Source: CALNYX01 sp942490925
Lineage (GTDB): Bacteria; Chlamydiota; Chlamydiia; Chlamydiales; JAAKFR01
DNA: 64,000 bases
Assembly: GCA_942490925.1 (NCBI GenBank)
Contig: CALNYX010000017.1
Location: 1,550,001 to 1,614,000 of the forward strand
Direction: 5' to 3'
Shown piece by piece: positions 16,456-25,052 of this stretch (positions are counted from its first letter, which is position 1; each line of letters begins with the position of its first letter). Position numbers and translations under genes: made by a program. Below the pieces are notes generated by a model that was given only the letters and a program-made list of their open reading frames with translations, was not told the DNA's origin and did no database searches.

Positions 16456-17667
16456 ATGAGACGTTTTCTCTTCATCTTTTTTTTCTTTCCGATTTGTTGC
16501 CTGGCAACGCCACTGCAACTGACACTCAATGCCAAAAATGCCATTCTCATTAATGGCAAAACTGGAGCGATTCTCTTTGAAAAAGAAGCCTTTACCCCTA
16601 CCTATCCAGCAAGCACAACTAAAATAGCCACAGCACTTTACGCTCTACGTTTTCATCGAGACGCTCTAGATCAGACATTTTTAGTCCCTTGGGAAGCAAT
16701 CGCAAGCATTACACCGCAAGCCAAGAGGCAATCGAACTACCGCAGCCCTTCCCACTGGCTAGAAACTGATGGCACACACATGAGTCTGAAAAAGGGGGAA
16801 GAGCTCTCTTTGCATGATCTACTCCATGGAATTTTGATCTGCTCAGCAAATGATGCCTCAAATACTGTTGCAATTGGTCTAAGTGGCACTGTTCCCAAAT
16901 TCATGGATCAACTCAATGGATTTTTACAAAGCATTGGCTGTAAGCAGACAACATTCAATAATCCGCATGGTTTACATCATCCTGAGCATATGACAACAGC
17001 TAATGACTTGGCGTTGATGACAACAGAGGCTCTTCGCTATCCCGAATTTCGTGAAATTGTGTGTAAACCCCGCTATACATGCCCAGAAACCAACCTTGAA
17101 TATGAGCGCACATTACTACAAACCAATCTCATGCTGAGAAATGGAAGCTATAACTATCCAAAAGCGATTGGTGTGAAGACGGGCGGGACACAAGCAGCAG
17201 GAAAGAACCTTGTAGCGGCAGCTGAAGAGGGAGATCGTCTTTTGATCGGAGTTGTTTTAGGTTGCACCTCTCGGGCTGATGTTTACAAGGATATGATCAA
17301 AATGTTTGAGACGGCCTTTAATGAGCCCAAAATGCGTCGCATGTTACTCCCTATTGATGATCAGAGTTTGAGTCAGAAGGTAAAAGGAGCACGTGGTAAA
17401 CTCAAAACTTACCTTCCAGAAGGGGTTAGCTATGACTTTTATCCTGCTGAGGAAGAGGCTGTAAAGCTTGAGATGGCTTGGGATATTCCGACGTTGCCAG
17501 TTCGCAAGGGGATGCAAGTTGGAGTAGTGAGTGTCTTGGATAGTCAGGAGCGTTTGCTTAAGCAGGCGCCTATTTTGGCATCGCAAGATCTCAAACGGTC
17601 GATCTGGCCTTGGCTATTAGCTCTCTGTTTAAGTTGTCCGATTCTATTTTTTGTAATAAGGAGGTAG
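16456..17667 (+). CDS. dacF: D-alanyl-D-alanine carboxypeptidase (low-molecular-weight PBP)
   Basis: A 403 aa exported serine peptidase removing the terminal D-Ala from peptidoglycan stem peptides. Signal peptide at residues 1-17; the catalytic triad of motifs is complete: STTK (Ser53, Lys56), SAN (Ser130-Asn132) and KTG (Lys241-Gly243). A C-terminal hydrophobic segment followed by RR (WPWLLALCLSCPILFFVIRR) anchors the protein, as in class C PBPs with a membrane anchor. Chlamydiae make a transient division-septum peptidoglycan, and DacF (CT551) belongs to that machinery. Its final codons contain the Shine-Dalgarno of the next gene. Confidence 0.93.
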   Translation: MRRFLFIFFFFPICCLATPLQLTLNAKNAILINGKTGAILFEKEAFTPTYPASTTKIATALYALRFHRDALDQTFLVPWEAIASITPQAKRQSNYRSPSHWLETDGTHMSLKKGEELSLHDLLHGILICSANDASNTVAIGLSGTVPKFMDQLNGFLQSIGCKQTTFNNPHGLHHPEHMTTANDLALMTTEALRYPEFREIVCKPRYTCPETNLEYERTLLQTNLMLRNGSYNYPKAIGVKTGGTQAAGKNLVAAAEEGDRLLIGVVLGCTSRADVYKDMIKMFETAFNEPKMRRMLLPIDDQSLSQKVKGARGKLKTYLPEGVSYDFYPAEEEAVKLEMAWDIPTLPVRKGMQVGVVSVLDSQERLLKQAPILASQDLKRSIWPWLLALCLSCPILFFVIRR

Positions 17668-17669
17668 TT

Positions 17670-18428
17670 ATGTTTGCTGGCGAAATGTATAGCGTAGGCC
17701 ATATCGGTTCTAATCGTATACTTGTTGTTTCAACTGAGCAAAATGAATTTGAAAAAATAATTAACACGTTGAGGGTAATTAATTTACAGCAGGATACACA
17801 ACCCTTAATTGTGACGACTCGACAGTGGAAGTTGCTTTGTGAAGTTTGCTCTGAGAGGCCCAAGCAGTGGGTTAACGCACTTATTGCAGAAGCCAAGTCT
17901 GTTTCGCTAGACACAATCCAGAGATTTCGAGCTGCTTTGCAGAGTCATTCATATCAAATGCCATCTATACGTCTTCTTCAAGATTTTTCATCTAAACAAA
18001 TAGAGGTGCTTCAGTTTTTTAGTTTTAAGAATCTGTCAAATAAAGAGGTGTCAGAAGTTGTTATAAAAGTAGGGAATTTAGGAGATAGAGCAGTCAATAT
18101 TATTCTGTGGTATAACAAAGCTTTGGAACTCCCTATGCTTCGTGAAATCGCAGAGCTCGAGGATAGCCAAATAAGAGTCTTTGAATTGATCGGTTCACAT
18201 CTTTCTAAATGCACGGGTAGTGAGCTTACTCTTCTGATAAAAGCAGCTTATAAGGTTGATTACGAGCAATTAGAGTGGAGGTCATATTGGTGTGAGCGGG
18301 CGAAAGAATCATGCAAGAATGGCTCAGATTTGATTTTAATGCTTTATAAGCTTTCCTCTACCGGTAGGATGCAATGCAACATGACTTCCGCCTTTGCAAC
18401 ACCTCCTAGGAGACACATAACTCAATAA
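17670..18428 (+). CDS. Unrecognised soluble protein downstream of dacF
   Basis: A 252 aa protein, start ATG 17670 chosen because AAGGAGG lies at 17658-17664, five bases upstream. This SD is embedded in the dacF stop region, so the two genes are coupled. No signal peptide or membrane span. It is largely helical with Leu-rich segments (LRVINLQQDTQPLIV; LPMLREIAELEDSQIRVFEL) and Cys-containing helices (WKLLCEVCSERPKQWVNAL). It is convergent with the Inc-like gene and overlaps it by 23 bases. It occupies the interval where Chlamydia has CT552; similarity cannot be judged. Possibly a secreted effector paired with the Inc-like neighbour, but that is speculation. Confidence 0.68.
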   Translation: MFAGEMYSVGHIGSNRILVVSTEQNEFEKIINTLRVINLQQDTQPLIVTTRQWKLLCEVCSERPKQWVNALIAEAKSVSLDTIQRFRAALQSHSYQMPSIRLLQDFSSKQIEVLQFFSFKNLSNKEVSEVVIKVGNLGDRAVNIILWYNKALELPMLREIAELEDSQIRVFELIGSHLSKCTGSELTLLIKAAYKVDYEQLEWRSYWCERAKESCKNGSDLILMLYKLSSTGRMQCNMTSAFATPPRRHITQ

Positions 18429-19005
18429 ACTCTGCCCATTTCTGTGAAGCGATTGTCTTATTAACTTTTGAGAAGTCTAGACTCAAGTTTGAGCAGAAAA
18501 TTTTAATCATCTGCATATTTAAACGGTTAGCTGCATATTCTGCAGCGAGAGCAGTTTGAATATTTTGTTGAAACTGTGACCATACAAGTGGCTTGTCTCG
18601 AATCTGTAAAACTTTCGCTTTTAGATCAGGATCTTGGAGAATGATTTTGATCAATTCCAATGGAGGCACATCTTTAATCTGCTTACCAGCTTGGTTGAGT
18701 GCACTCATTTGCCATGCAATTGTAGCAGTATTACTTTCGGCAAGCGTTGTGATTATGAATCGAATGTTAATCATTTTGTCAGAGGAAACTTCTACTTTTG
18801 GTCTTTTATGATAGATGACCAGACCAATCAACAGAAGAGGGCTAACAGCAGCGATACCAACAGAGAGATAAAACTGGCCCGAACCAACAGGGAGTTGGGT
18901 CGCTGCGATAATGCCGCCAACAAGACAAGTGATGGTGGCAAATAGAGCAATTTTTTCCAGAAGAGAGAATTGGGGTAGTCTGCTAGAGATAGGTGTACAG
19001 CTCAT
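18406..19005 (-). CDS. Inc-like protein with bilobed hydrophobic domain
   Basis: A 199 aa protein carrying the classic chlamydial inclusion-membrane topology: a short N-terminus (about 18 residues), two closely spaced transmembrane segments (about 19-38 and 45-65) separated by the short turn PVGSGQ, then a basic RPK stop and a soluble C-terminal domain of about 130 residues. Inc proteins are secreted by the type III system, insert as a hairpin into the vacuole membrane and face the host cytosol. No sequence family is recognised; the call rests on topology and chlamydial context. A bacterial two-helix membrane protein is the alternative. Confidence 0.6.
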   Translation of the reverse strand: MSCTPISSRLPQFSLLEKIALFATITCLVGGIIAATQLPVGSGQFYLSVGIAAVSPLLLIGLVIYHKRPKVEVSSDKMINIRFIITTLAESNTATIAWQMSALNQAGKQIKDVPPLELIKIILQDPDLKAKVLQIRDKPLVWSQFQQNIQTALAAEYAANRLNMQMIKIFCSNLSLDFSKVNKTIASQKWAEFIELCVS

Positions 19006-19032
19006 ATGAGCGTAAATTTTAATATATTTTTT

Positions 19033-20160
19033 TTATTCTGTCAGCTGAAAAGTAGCTGCAAAAAAGCCGTCCATCCCACCGTAAGAGGGGTGCGAGCAAA
19101 ATGGTGATCCTACCATTTTAAGCGAATGGGTTTTGATGAAGTAGTCCACTTGCTGTTCGTTCTCTTCTTTAAGAAGGGAGCAGGTTGCATAGACGATGTG
19201 ACTACCTGGCTTTACATACTCTAGGGCTTTTTCAAAGATCTCTCGTTGCGCAATGACGAGGCGGTCAAGAAGCTCGTGCTCAAACTTCCACTTCTGATCG
19301 GGGTTGCGTCGCAAGGTTCCTGTTCCTGTGCAAGGGGCATCGACGAGGACCCAATCCATTTTCCCTTTGAGATTTTTGGGTAGGGGTGAGAGGAACTGGG
19401 CATTTTGAATGCCAGCCCGTTTGCAACGCTTTTTGGCCTGGTCTAAGATATAAGGGCGAATGTCATGCAGATAGAGTTGGCCGCTTCCTTCCATTTTGTG
19501 GGCAAATGCAAGGCTTTTACCACCAGCGCCAGCGCAATAATCAAGGACGTGTTGCTTTGGCTTGACATCCATCATATCAGCAACAAGTTGACTCGCTTCA
19601 TCTTGGATCTCGAAATGGCCAGCTTTAAACTCAGGAAGTGCAACTAATGGCTCGCGCTTTTTAAACTCGATGCCGAGTTTGGACTTTTCACACGGCGTAA
19701 CATCAAACTGATTTTGCAGGTGGGCAAGTAATTTTTCACGTGTTGTCTTGAGGGGGTTGACGCGCACGGCAATCGGAGCTGGTGTATTACTCACTTGTGC
19801 TAAATAGATTGCTCGCTCTTCCCCGTAGGCTTTAAGGAGCAAATCAAAAAGCTGCTCGGGGAAGCTGACGCGGACATGCAGTGGGATTGAATTGACATAA
19901 AGGTAGTTGGTGGGTTGAAATTGTCTAAAGATGGCATAACGTTTTTCCCATGAGGGGTCGCGATCGATCAGATGATCTAAGAGGGTGCGCCAGCGGGTCA
20001 TTCCATAGACGGCCTCGGCGATGAGCTTTCGATCTTTTGAACCTAGAGCCTTATGTGCCCGAAAGTATTGACTGAGAAACAGATCTAGTGGAAGATGCTG
20101 GTTCTCAAAACGTCGAAGGAGCTGAAAGAGGTGATGTTCAGGGTAAGTATACTTTTTCAT
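19033..20160 (-). CDS. rsmB: 16S rRNA (cytosine-C5)-methyltransferase, RsmB/Fmu family
   Basis: A 375 aa NOL1/NOP2/Sun-family enzyme. The S-adenosylmethionine site is YCAGAGGKSLAFA (residues 208-220), with LHDI after strand 2; the two conserved cysteines are in DAPCTGTG (Cys277) and YATCSLLKEENE (Cys327, the catalytic nucleophile in RsmB). The N-terminal region (about 1-110) is the NusB-like RNA-binding part. It methylates C5 of a 16S rRNA cytosine (C967 in E. coli). Position fits CT553 fmu. Divergent from lnt with only 20 bases between start codons. Confidence 0.9.
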   Translation of the reverse strand: MKKYTYPEHHLFQLLRRFENQHLPLDLFLSQYFRAHKALGSKDRKLIAEAVYGMTRWRTLLDHLIDRDPSWEKRYAIFRQFQPTNYLYVNSIPLHVRVSFPEQLFDLLLKAYGEERAIYLAQVSNTPAPIAVRVNPLKTTREKLLAHLQNQFDVTPCEKSKLGIEFKKREPLVALPEFKAGHFEIQDEASQLVADMMDVKPKQHVLDYCAGAGGKSLAFAHKMEGSGQLYLHDIRPYILDQAKKRCKRAGIQNAQFLSPLPKNLKGKMDWVLVDAPCTGTGTLRRNPDQKWKFEHELLDRLVIAQREIFEKALEYVKPGSHIVYATCSLLKEENEQQVDYFIKTHSLKMVGSPFCSHPSYGGMDGFFAATFQLTE

Positions 20161-20180
20161 CGTTCTAATATAATAGTTGA

Positions 20181-21692
20181 ATGATACATATAGTTCTATA
20201 TCAAATTCTTTCTTTTATAATTGTGGTGGCGGCTCAACCTGACTGGAGCTCTCTCGCTTCGATTCTGGCGGCTTCTGTCGGTTATGCGCTCTTTTGGAAG
20301 GGGATTGCGCCTCTGAAACGGCGTGAGCAGTTTCTCTCGGGAGTTCTCTGGATGGGGACGATTCAGCTCATTCAGATCAACTGGCTCACTTCTGACCACT
20401 ATGTAGGATTTTTCATCTACGCGGCAGTGATTTTCTTTGCCTTTGCTATCGGCTGTCAATTTGGTCTTCTTTCGCTCTTTGTTCGTCCCAAGATGAGTGT
20501 CAAGCAAATTTTAGGAGTCGCCGGCGCTTGGGTTCTCATGGAGTGGTCACGCCTCTTCTTTCTCAGTGGTTACACGTGGAACCCTGTCGGTTTGTCTCTC
20601 TCTGCCACCAACTATGGGATTCAGATGGCGGCTATGTGCGGTATTTTTGGACTGAGTTTTTGGGTGATTCTCTCAAATGTCGCGGTCTATCAAAAAAGAT
20701 GGCGTTTAGCAGCTTTTCTCTGTCTTTTCCCCTATCTCTTTGGTGGTGTGACTTATCACTGGCATCATTACCAGATTGAAAAAGGTCCTAAGCTTGAGGT
20801 ATTGCTTGTACAGCATGCGGTTACTCCCGAAAAATTGCGTGGCATGCAGTGGGAATCAATGTGCGCCTTTTTAGCTCCATATTTTGACAAATCGGTCGAT
20901 TTGATCGTCTTTCCTGAAGCTGCTCTCCCATTTTTGGCTCACGCTCAAATTTATCCCGCCACTTGGGTTAATGAGCTTTTTGCCGACTACTTTCAATATG
21001 AAGTTGCATTTGAACAGGAGTATGTGAGTAATGCGCAAATTGCACAGTCAATCGCAACGCTTTTCCAAGCTGATGTTGTTGTCGGATTAGAAGATACGCA
21101 AGGGGAGCATAACTATAATGCCGCTTTTCATTTCTCACCGGATAAAAATACGCAAGTTTATTACAAACAAGTGCTTCTGCCATTTGGAGAGTATTTGCCT
21201 TTTGCCTTTAAGTGGTTTGAAAAATATTTCCCAGCAGATGGGTATTTTACGCCTGGAAAATCTGCAAAAGTGTTTGAGGGAAAAGTTCCGTTTGGTGTTT
21301 CGATCTGCTATGAAGAGACGTTTGGTCATTTAATGCGGCACAATAAACGATCTGGTGCGCATCTACTTGTCAATATCTCCAATGATGTTTGGTATCCGCA
21401 TTCACGCCTACCTTTTGTCCATTATATGCACGGAAGGTTGCGCGCTGTTGAAATGGGCGTGCCGCTTGTGCGTGCTTGTAATACAGGTATGACTTGCGGG
21501 GTTGACAGTCTCGGATGTCTACGTTCGCATCTTCCTTACGAGACGCGAAAATCTCAACCTGTACAGGCTGCGCTTTTGCTCTCTCTGCCCCTTCATCATT
21601 ATTCGACGATTTATTCATATGTTGGTGATTATCTAATTCTTGTAATTTCTTTTGGTTTTCTTGCACTTGCGCAAAAACGACGCTTACGCTAA
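20181..21692 (+). CDS. lnt: Apolipoprotein N-acyltransferase
   Basis: A 503 aa inner-membrane enzyme adding the third acyl chain to lipoproteins. About six hydrophobic segments fill residues 1-190, and a periplasmic nitrilase-type domain spans about 205-450 with the catalytic triad Glu246 (FPEAALPF), Lys329 (YYKQVLLPFGEY) and Cys376 (VSICYEE). A final membrane segment lies near the C-terminus. First gene of the lnt-lpxC-fabZ-lpxA-fmt run, the same order as CT534-CT530. TATAAT at 20169-20174 lies seven bases before the ATG, without a good -35 or a Shine-Dalgarno. Confidence 0.94.
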   Translation: MIHIVLYQILSFIIVVAAQPDWSSLASILAASVGYALFWKGIAPLKRREQFLSGVLWMGTIQLIQINWLTSDHYVGFFIYAAVIFFAFAIGCQFGLLSLFVRPKMSVKQILGVAGAWVLMEWSRLFFLSGYTWNPVGLSLSATNYGIQMAAMCGIFGLSFWVILSNVAVYQKRWRLAAFLCLFPYLFGGVTYHWHHYQIEKGPKLEVLLVQHAVTPEKLRGMQWESMCAFLAPYFDKSVDLIVFPEAALPFLAHAQIYPATWVNELFADYFQYEVAFEQEYVSNAQIAQSIATLFQADVVVGLEDTQGEHNYNAAFHFSPDKNTQVYYKQVLLPFGEYLPFAFKWFEKYFPADGYFTPGKSAKVFEGKVPFGVSICYEETFGHLMRHNKRSGAHLLVNISNDVWYPHSRLPFVHYMHGRLRAVEMGVPLVRACNTGMTCGVDSLGCLRSHLPYETRKSQPVQAALLLSLPLHHYSTIYSYVGDYLILVISFGFLALAQKRRLR

Positions 21693-21705
21693 AGTCCCTT
21701 TGCTT

Positions 21706-22569
21706 ATGACGATTCGGCAACAATGCACTTTGAAAAAAGAGGTCTCTTTTTCTGGAATCGGTGTTCACACCGGAAAGAAAGTGACCATGACTTTTATTCC
21801 CATGCCGGAGCATTCGGGGATCGTTTTCCAACGGATAGATCTTCCTGGTAAGCCGACAGTTCCAGCAGCTCTTGAATATGTGACAGGTACAGCGCGTAGC
21901 ACGACAATTGGTATTGGCGAGTGTGAAGTGCATACAATTGAACATGTGTTAGCAGCACTCTCTGCCTATCAGATTGACAATCTTTGCATTCAAGTTTCCG
22001 ATCAAGAACCTCCAATTGGCGATGGGAGTTCACGTCCTTTTGTGAAAATGATCGAAGAGGCGGGAATTGAAGAGCAAAAAGCGACACGCACTATTGTCAA
22101 AATCGAAAAGCCAGTCTATCTATCTGACGGTCCTGTTCATATCGTTGCTCTTCCTGCTGATGAATTTCGCATCAGTTATACGTTGCACTACCCTAAAACC
22201 CCTGTCATCCGCTCACAATATTTCTCTTTTGTGCTAACACCAGAGGGATTTAAGGAGCAAGTATCGGGTTGCCGCACCTTTGCTCTCTATGAAGAGTTGA
22301 CAATGTTGATGGAGCACGGCTTGATTCGGGGTGGAAGTTTAGATAATGCTGTCGTGATCAAGGATGATGTTGTGCTAAGTAAAGAGGGCTTGCGTTTCCC
22401 CGATGAGATGGTCCGTCACAAAGTTCTTGATATTGTAGGAGATCTTTCTCTTGTAGGATTTCCTTTTTTCGCGCATATTGTGGCCATCTGTTCAGGGCAT
22501 CGGACAAATGTTGAGTTTGGGCAAAAAATAATGGAATCACTTTCGTCGCCTCAAGGAGCGTTGGTATGA
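21706..22569 (+). CDS. lpxC: UDP-3-O-acyl-N-acetylglucosamine deacetylase
   Basis: A 287 aa zinc enzyme catalysing the committed step of lipid A synthesis. Glu79 and His80 are in HTIEHVLAALSAYQIDN; His238 and Asp242 are in RHKVLDIVGDL, completing the zinc/catalytic set. The N-terminus TLKKEVSFSGIGVHTGK is typical. The ORF is open further upstream into lnt, but ATG 21706 places the family N-terminus correctly, 13 bases after the lnt stop. It overlaps fabZ by four bases (ATGA). Confidence 0.95.
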   Translation: MTIRQQCTLKKEVSFSGIGVHTGKKVTMTFIPMPEHSGIVFQRIDLPGKPTVPAALEYVTGTARSTTIGIGECEVHTIEHVLAALSAYQIDNLCIQVSDQEPPIGDGSSRPFVKMIEEAGIEEQKATRTIVKIEKPVYLSDGPVHIVALPADEFRISYTLHYPKTPVIRSQYFSFVLTPEGFKEQVSGCRTFALYEELTMLMEHGLIRGGSLDNAVVIKDDVVLSKEGLRFPDEMVRHKVLDIVGDLSLVGFPFFAHIVAICSGHRTNVEFGQKIMESLSSPQGALV

Positions 22570-23039
22570 CCGAAAAAGAACCGGTGTTTGATATTAAAAA
22601 GGTGAGAGAGATATTGCCTCATCGCTATCCTTTTTTGCTTGTGGACAAGATCTTAGAGATGGATTTTGACAAGCCCTACATCTTAGGACAGAAAAACGTC
22701 ACAATTAATGAGCACTTTTTCCAAGGACATTTTCCGCAGACACCGATTATGCCTGGCGTATTGATTTTAGAAGCTTTGGCACAAGTTGGCGGCATTTTAC
22801 TGCATGAAAGTGGATTTCAAGATAAGATCGCACTTTTTTTGAGTATGAACCATGTAAAATTCCGTAAGCCCGTTGTTCCAGGTGATATTTTGATGCTTTA
22901 TGCTGAAGGTAAGATCTTCAGTAGCAAGGGAGGAAAGATCTATGCAAAAGCAATGGTTGGGTCTAAGGTTGCGTCCGAGGCAGAAATCGGTTACGCTCTG
23001 GTAAACAAAGCACAATTTTTTGAAGGATCACCGCGATGA
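22566..23039 (+). CDS. fabZ: 3-hydroxyacyl-ACP dehydratase
   Basis: A 157 aa hot-dog-fold dehydratase of fatty acid elongation. Catalytic His55 is in FFQGHFPQTPIMPG and Glu69 in VLILEALAQ; HRYPFLLVDKI is the other family signature. It draws 3-hydroxyacyl-ACP from the same pool used by LpxA, explaining its place between lpxC and lpxA. Four-base ATGA overlaps on both sides show tight coupling. Confidence 0.96.
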   Translation: MTEKEPVFDIKKVREILPHRYPFLLVDKILEMDFDKPYILGQKNVTINEHFFQGHFPQTPIMPGVLILEALAQVGGILLHESGFQDKIALFLSMNHVKFRKPVVPGDILMLYAEGKIFSSKGGKIYAKAMVGSKVASEAEIGYALVNKAQFFEGSPR

Positions 23040-23920
23040 CAAAAGAAACGAACATTCATCCAATGGCCGTAGTTGACCCCAAAGCGAACATTGGCAAGGG
23101 TGTTACAGTTGAAGCTTTCGCAGTTGTAAAAGCAAACGTTACACTTCACGATAACGCTATCATCAAGTCTAGTGCGTATATTGATGGACATACAACAATT
23201 GGTGAAGGGACAACGATTTGGCCAGGTGCAGTCATCGGCACAAAAACCCAAGATCGGAAATATCGTGGTGAGATCACCTTCGTTGAAATTGGCAAAAACT
23301 GTGAAATTCGTGAATTTGCAACAATCAACTCTTCGACACATGAAGGTTCAACAGTGCGCGTTGGTGAAGGCTCACTGATCATGGCTTACTGCCACATTGC
23401 TCATCACTGTAATGTTGGAAAGCATGTCACCATTAGCAACAATTCACTACTTGCAGGCCATGTGACCATTGAAGATTACGCTGTTTTAGGTGGGATGACT
23501 CCTGTGCACCAGTTTGTGCGCATCGGTTGCCATGCAATGGTTGGAGGGATGAGTCGTGTCATAAATGATGTCCCTCCCTACACAATTGGTGGTGGCATTC
23601 CTTATTGTCTCGGCGGTATAAATCGCATCGGTCTTAAAAGACATCAGTTTCCATTCGAAACACGCAAAGCTCTTTTTCAGGCTTACCGTTTGGTCTATCG
23701 CTCTCGCCTTTTATTACATGAAGCACTTGAGCGCATTGAACAAGATGTCCCAATGCTTCCCGAAGTGCGTCACTTTGTAGACTTTTGTCGTAGCACCAAA
23801 CGCGGTCTGATCGGCATGCGTGGTAGTCACCAAGGCATTTCCAATAAGGCTGAAGAGAGCAAAACAGAGTTGGCAGATGTCTCTCCACAAGATCTTCTTG
23901 TTGAGGTAGGAGGCCAGTAA
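23036..23920 (+). CDS. lpxA: UDP-N-acetylglucosamine acyltransferase
   Basis: A 294 aa cytoplasmic enzyme, first step of lipid A synthesis. The N-terminal two thirds is a left-handed parallel beta-helix built from hexapeptide repeats (IGKGVTVEAFAVV, IGEGTTIWPGAVIG, VGEGSLIMAYCHIAHHCNVG); catalytic His123 is in HIAHHCNVG. The helical C-terminal domain follows, with an extended polar tail of about 30 residues. The stop TAA (23918-23920) shares its last A with the probable AUC start of fmt, and AGGAGG at 23908-23913 inside lpxA is the fmt ribosome binding site. Confidence 0.95.
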   Translation: MTKETNIHPMAVVDPKANIGKGVTVEAFAVVKANVTLHDNAIIKSSAYIDGHTTIGEGTTIWPGAVIGTKTQDRKYRGEITFVEIGKNCEIREFATINSSTHEGSTVRVGEGSLIMAYCHIAHHCNVGKHVTISNNSLLAGHVTIEDYAVLGGMTPVHQFVRIGCHAMVGGMSRVINDVPPYTIGGGIPYCLGGINRIGLKRHQFPFETRKALFQAYRLVYRSRLLLHEALERIEQDVPMLPEVRHFVDFCRSTKRGLIGMRGSHQGISNKAEESKTELADVSPQDLLVEVGGQ

Positions 23921-24852
23921 TCAAAGTCGTCTTTTTTGGCACACCCCGCTTTGCAAGTGCCATCTTAGAGGCCTTGCTTACAAACGGCATTCAAGTTGTC
24001 GCAGTCGTCACCAAAGCTGACAAACCAGTCGGCCGCAAAGGCACACCGCAACCACCAGCCGTTAAAAAACTCGCCCTAGCCCACAACCTTCCCATTTACC
24101 AACCAGAAAAAGCTTCAGATCCCGAGTTTGTCACCTTTCTCAAAACCCTCGATGCCGACCTCTACGTCGTTGCAGCCTTCAGCGAAATACTCAAAGAGAA
24201 CCTCTTAGAGGCACCCCGCCTCGGCTGTATTAATGTGCACGCCTCCATTTTGCCCAAATATCGCGGCGCCGCCCCCATACAACGGTGCATCATGGCAGGT
24301 GAAAAAGAGAGTGGAGTCACCATCATGGCCATGGATAAAGGCCTCGACACAGGGGGCATTCTCTCGATTGCCAAAACCCCCATCACAGAAGAGATGACAG
24401 CAGGGGAGCTCGCCATTAAACTAACAGAGATTGGCAGCAAAGCCCTCATTGACGTCATCAAAAATTTTGAAACGATCACACCCCAGCCCCAGCCTGAGGG
24501 TGAAACCTGTTATGCAAAAAAATTGAAACCAGAAGATGGCAAAATCGATTGGAATCAACCGTGTGAGACAATTCATAATTTGATTCGAGGTGTGAGTCCC
24601 AAGCCTGGCGCTTGGTGCGAAGTGCTCGTTCGCGGAGTCAAAAAGAAATTAAGCATCAAAAAGGCCAGCCAAGAGCCCACTCTCTCGGGGAAACCAGGAG
24701 AAATTCTCTCGACAGGCTCAAAAAGTCTTTTGGTTGCCTGTCAAACTGGAGCTCTCTCACTAGATATAGTCCAGCTCGAAGGCAAAAAAGCTTTAGCTAT
24801 CAATGAATTCCTTCGAGGGTTCCACAACTGCATCTCCTTTAGAAACCCCTGA
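23920..24852 (+). CDS. fmt: Methionyl-tRNA formyltransferase, probable AUC start
   Basis: A 310 aa enzyme formylating initiator Met-tRNA. Catalytic residues are Asn105, His107 and Asp143 in INVHASILPKYRGAAP and GLDTGGIL; the C-terminal OB-like domain follows residue 205. The family N-terminus (KVVFFGTPRFA) lies upstream of any ATG, GTG or TTG: the frame is closed at 23902-23904 and the first conventional start (TTG 23974) would delete strand 1. ATC at 23920 lies six bases after AGGAGG (23908-23913) and shares its A with the lpxA stop (TAATC). AUC initiation is therefore the best reading; a sequencing error of ATG is the alternative. Confidence 0.93.
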   Translation: MKVVFFGTPRFASAILEALLTNGIQVVAVVTKADKPVGRKGTPQPPAVKKLALAHNLPIYQPEKASDPEFVTFLKTLDADLYVVAAFSEILKENLLEAPRLGCINVHASILPKYRGAAPIQRCIMAGEKESGVTIMAMDKGLDTGGILSIAKTPITEEMTAGELAIKLTEIGSKALIDVIKNFETITPQPQPEGETCYAKKLKPEDGKIDWNQPCETIHNLIRGVSPKPGAWCEVLVRGVKKKLSIKKASQEPTLSGKPGEILSTGSKSLLVACQTGALSLDIVQLEGKKALAINEFLRGFHNCISFRNP

Positions 24853-24979
24853 ATAATGCCGGTCTTGGATCTTTCAGCGCAATTTGCACCAGAGCGTCAT
24901 TTTTGCCCTCCCTAACCCACAAGGGGTTAGCTTCGGCCTTCAAATTTAGCTCTGTCACAAATTTCACTAAAATCTCCAA
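24839..24979 (-). CDS. Possible small protein or gene remnant convergent with fmt
   Basis: A 46-codon reading frame on the minus strand with coding character (EILVKFVTELNLKAEANP; GKNDALVQIALKDPRPALFR). TTG 24979 is the first usual start after the upstream in-frame stop, preceded by a G-run. It overlaps the fmt 3' end by 14 bases. It contains the inverted repeat CTAACCC/GGGTTAG (24912-24930). No family recognised. It may be the C-terminal remnant of a deleted gene. Confidence 0.3.
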   Translation of the reverse strand: MEILVKFVTELNLKAEANPLWVREGKNDALVQIALKDPRPALFRGF

Positions 24980-25001
24980 ACCCCCATTAGTCAGAGGTTT
25001 C

Positions 25002-25030
25002 TTTACATTAGATTAACAATCTGGTATACT
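25002..25030 (+). promoter_or_regulatory. Strong sigma66/sigma70-type promoter
   Basis: TTTACA (25002-25007), a 17-base spacer and TATACT (25025-25030), 22 bases before ATG 25053. AAAGGAG follows at 25041-25047. The elements are close to consensus and correctly spaced, giving an independent promoter for the paralogue pair. Confidence 0.75.
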
Positions 25031-25052
25031 GTCCCCCTTCAAAGGAGAACAT

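Noticed and set aside
24912..24930. CTAACCC/GGGTTAG hairpin after fmt as a terminator
   Set aside because: No T-run follows on either strand, so intrinsic termination is not supported.
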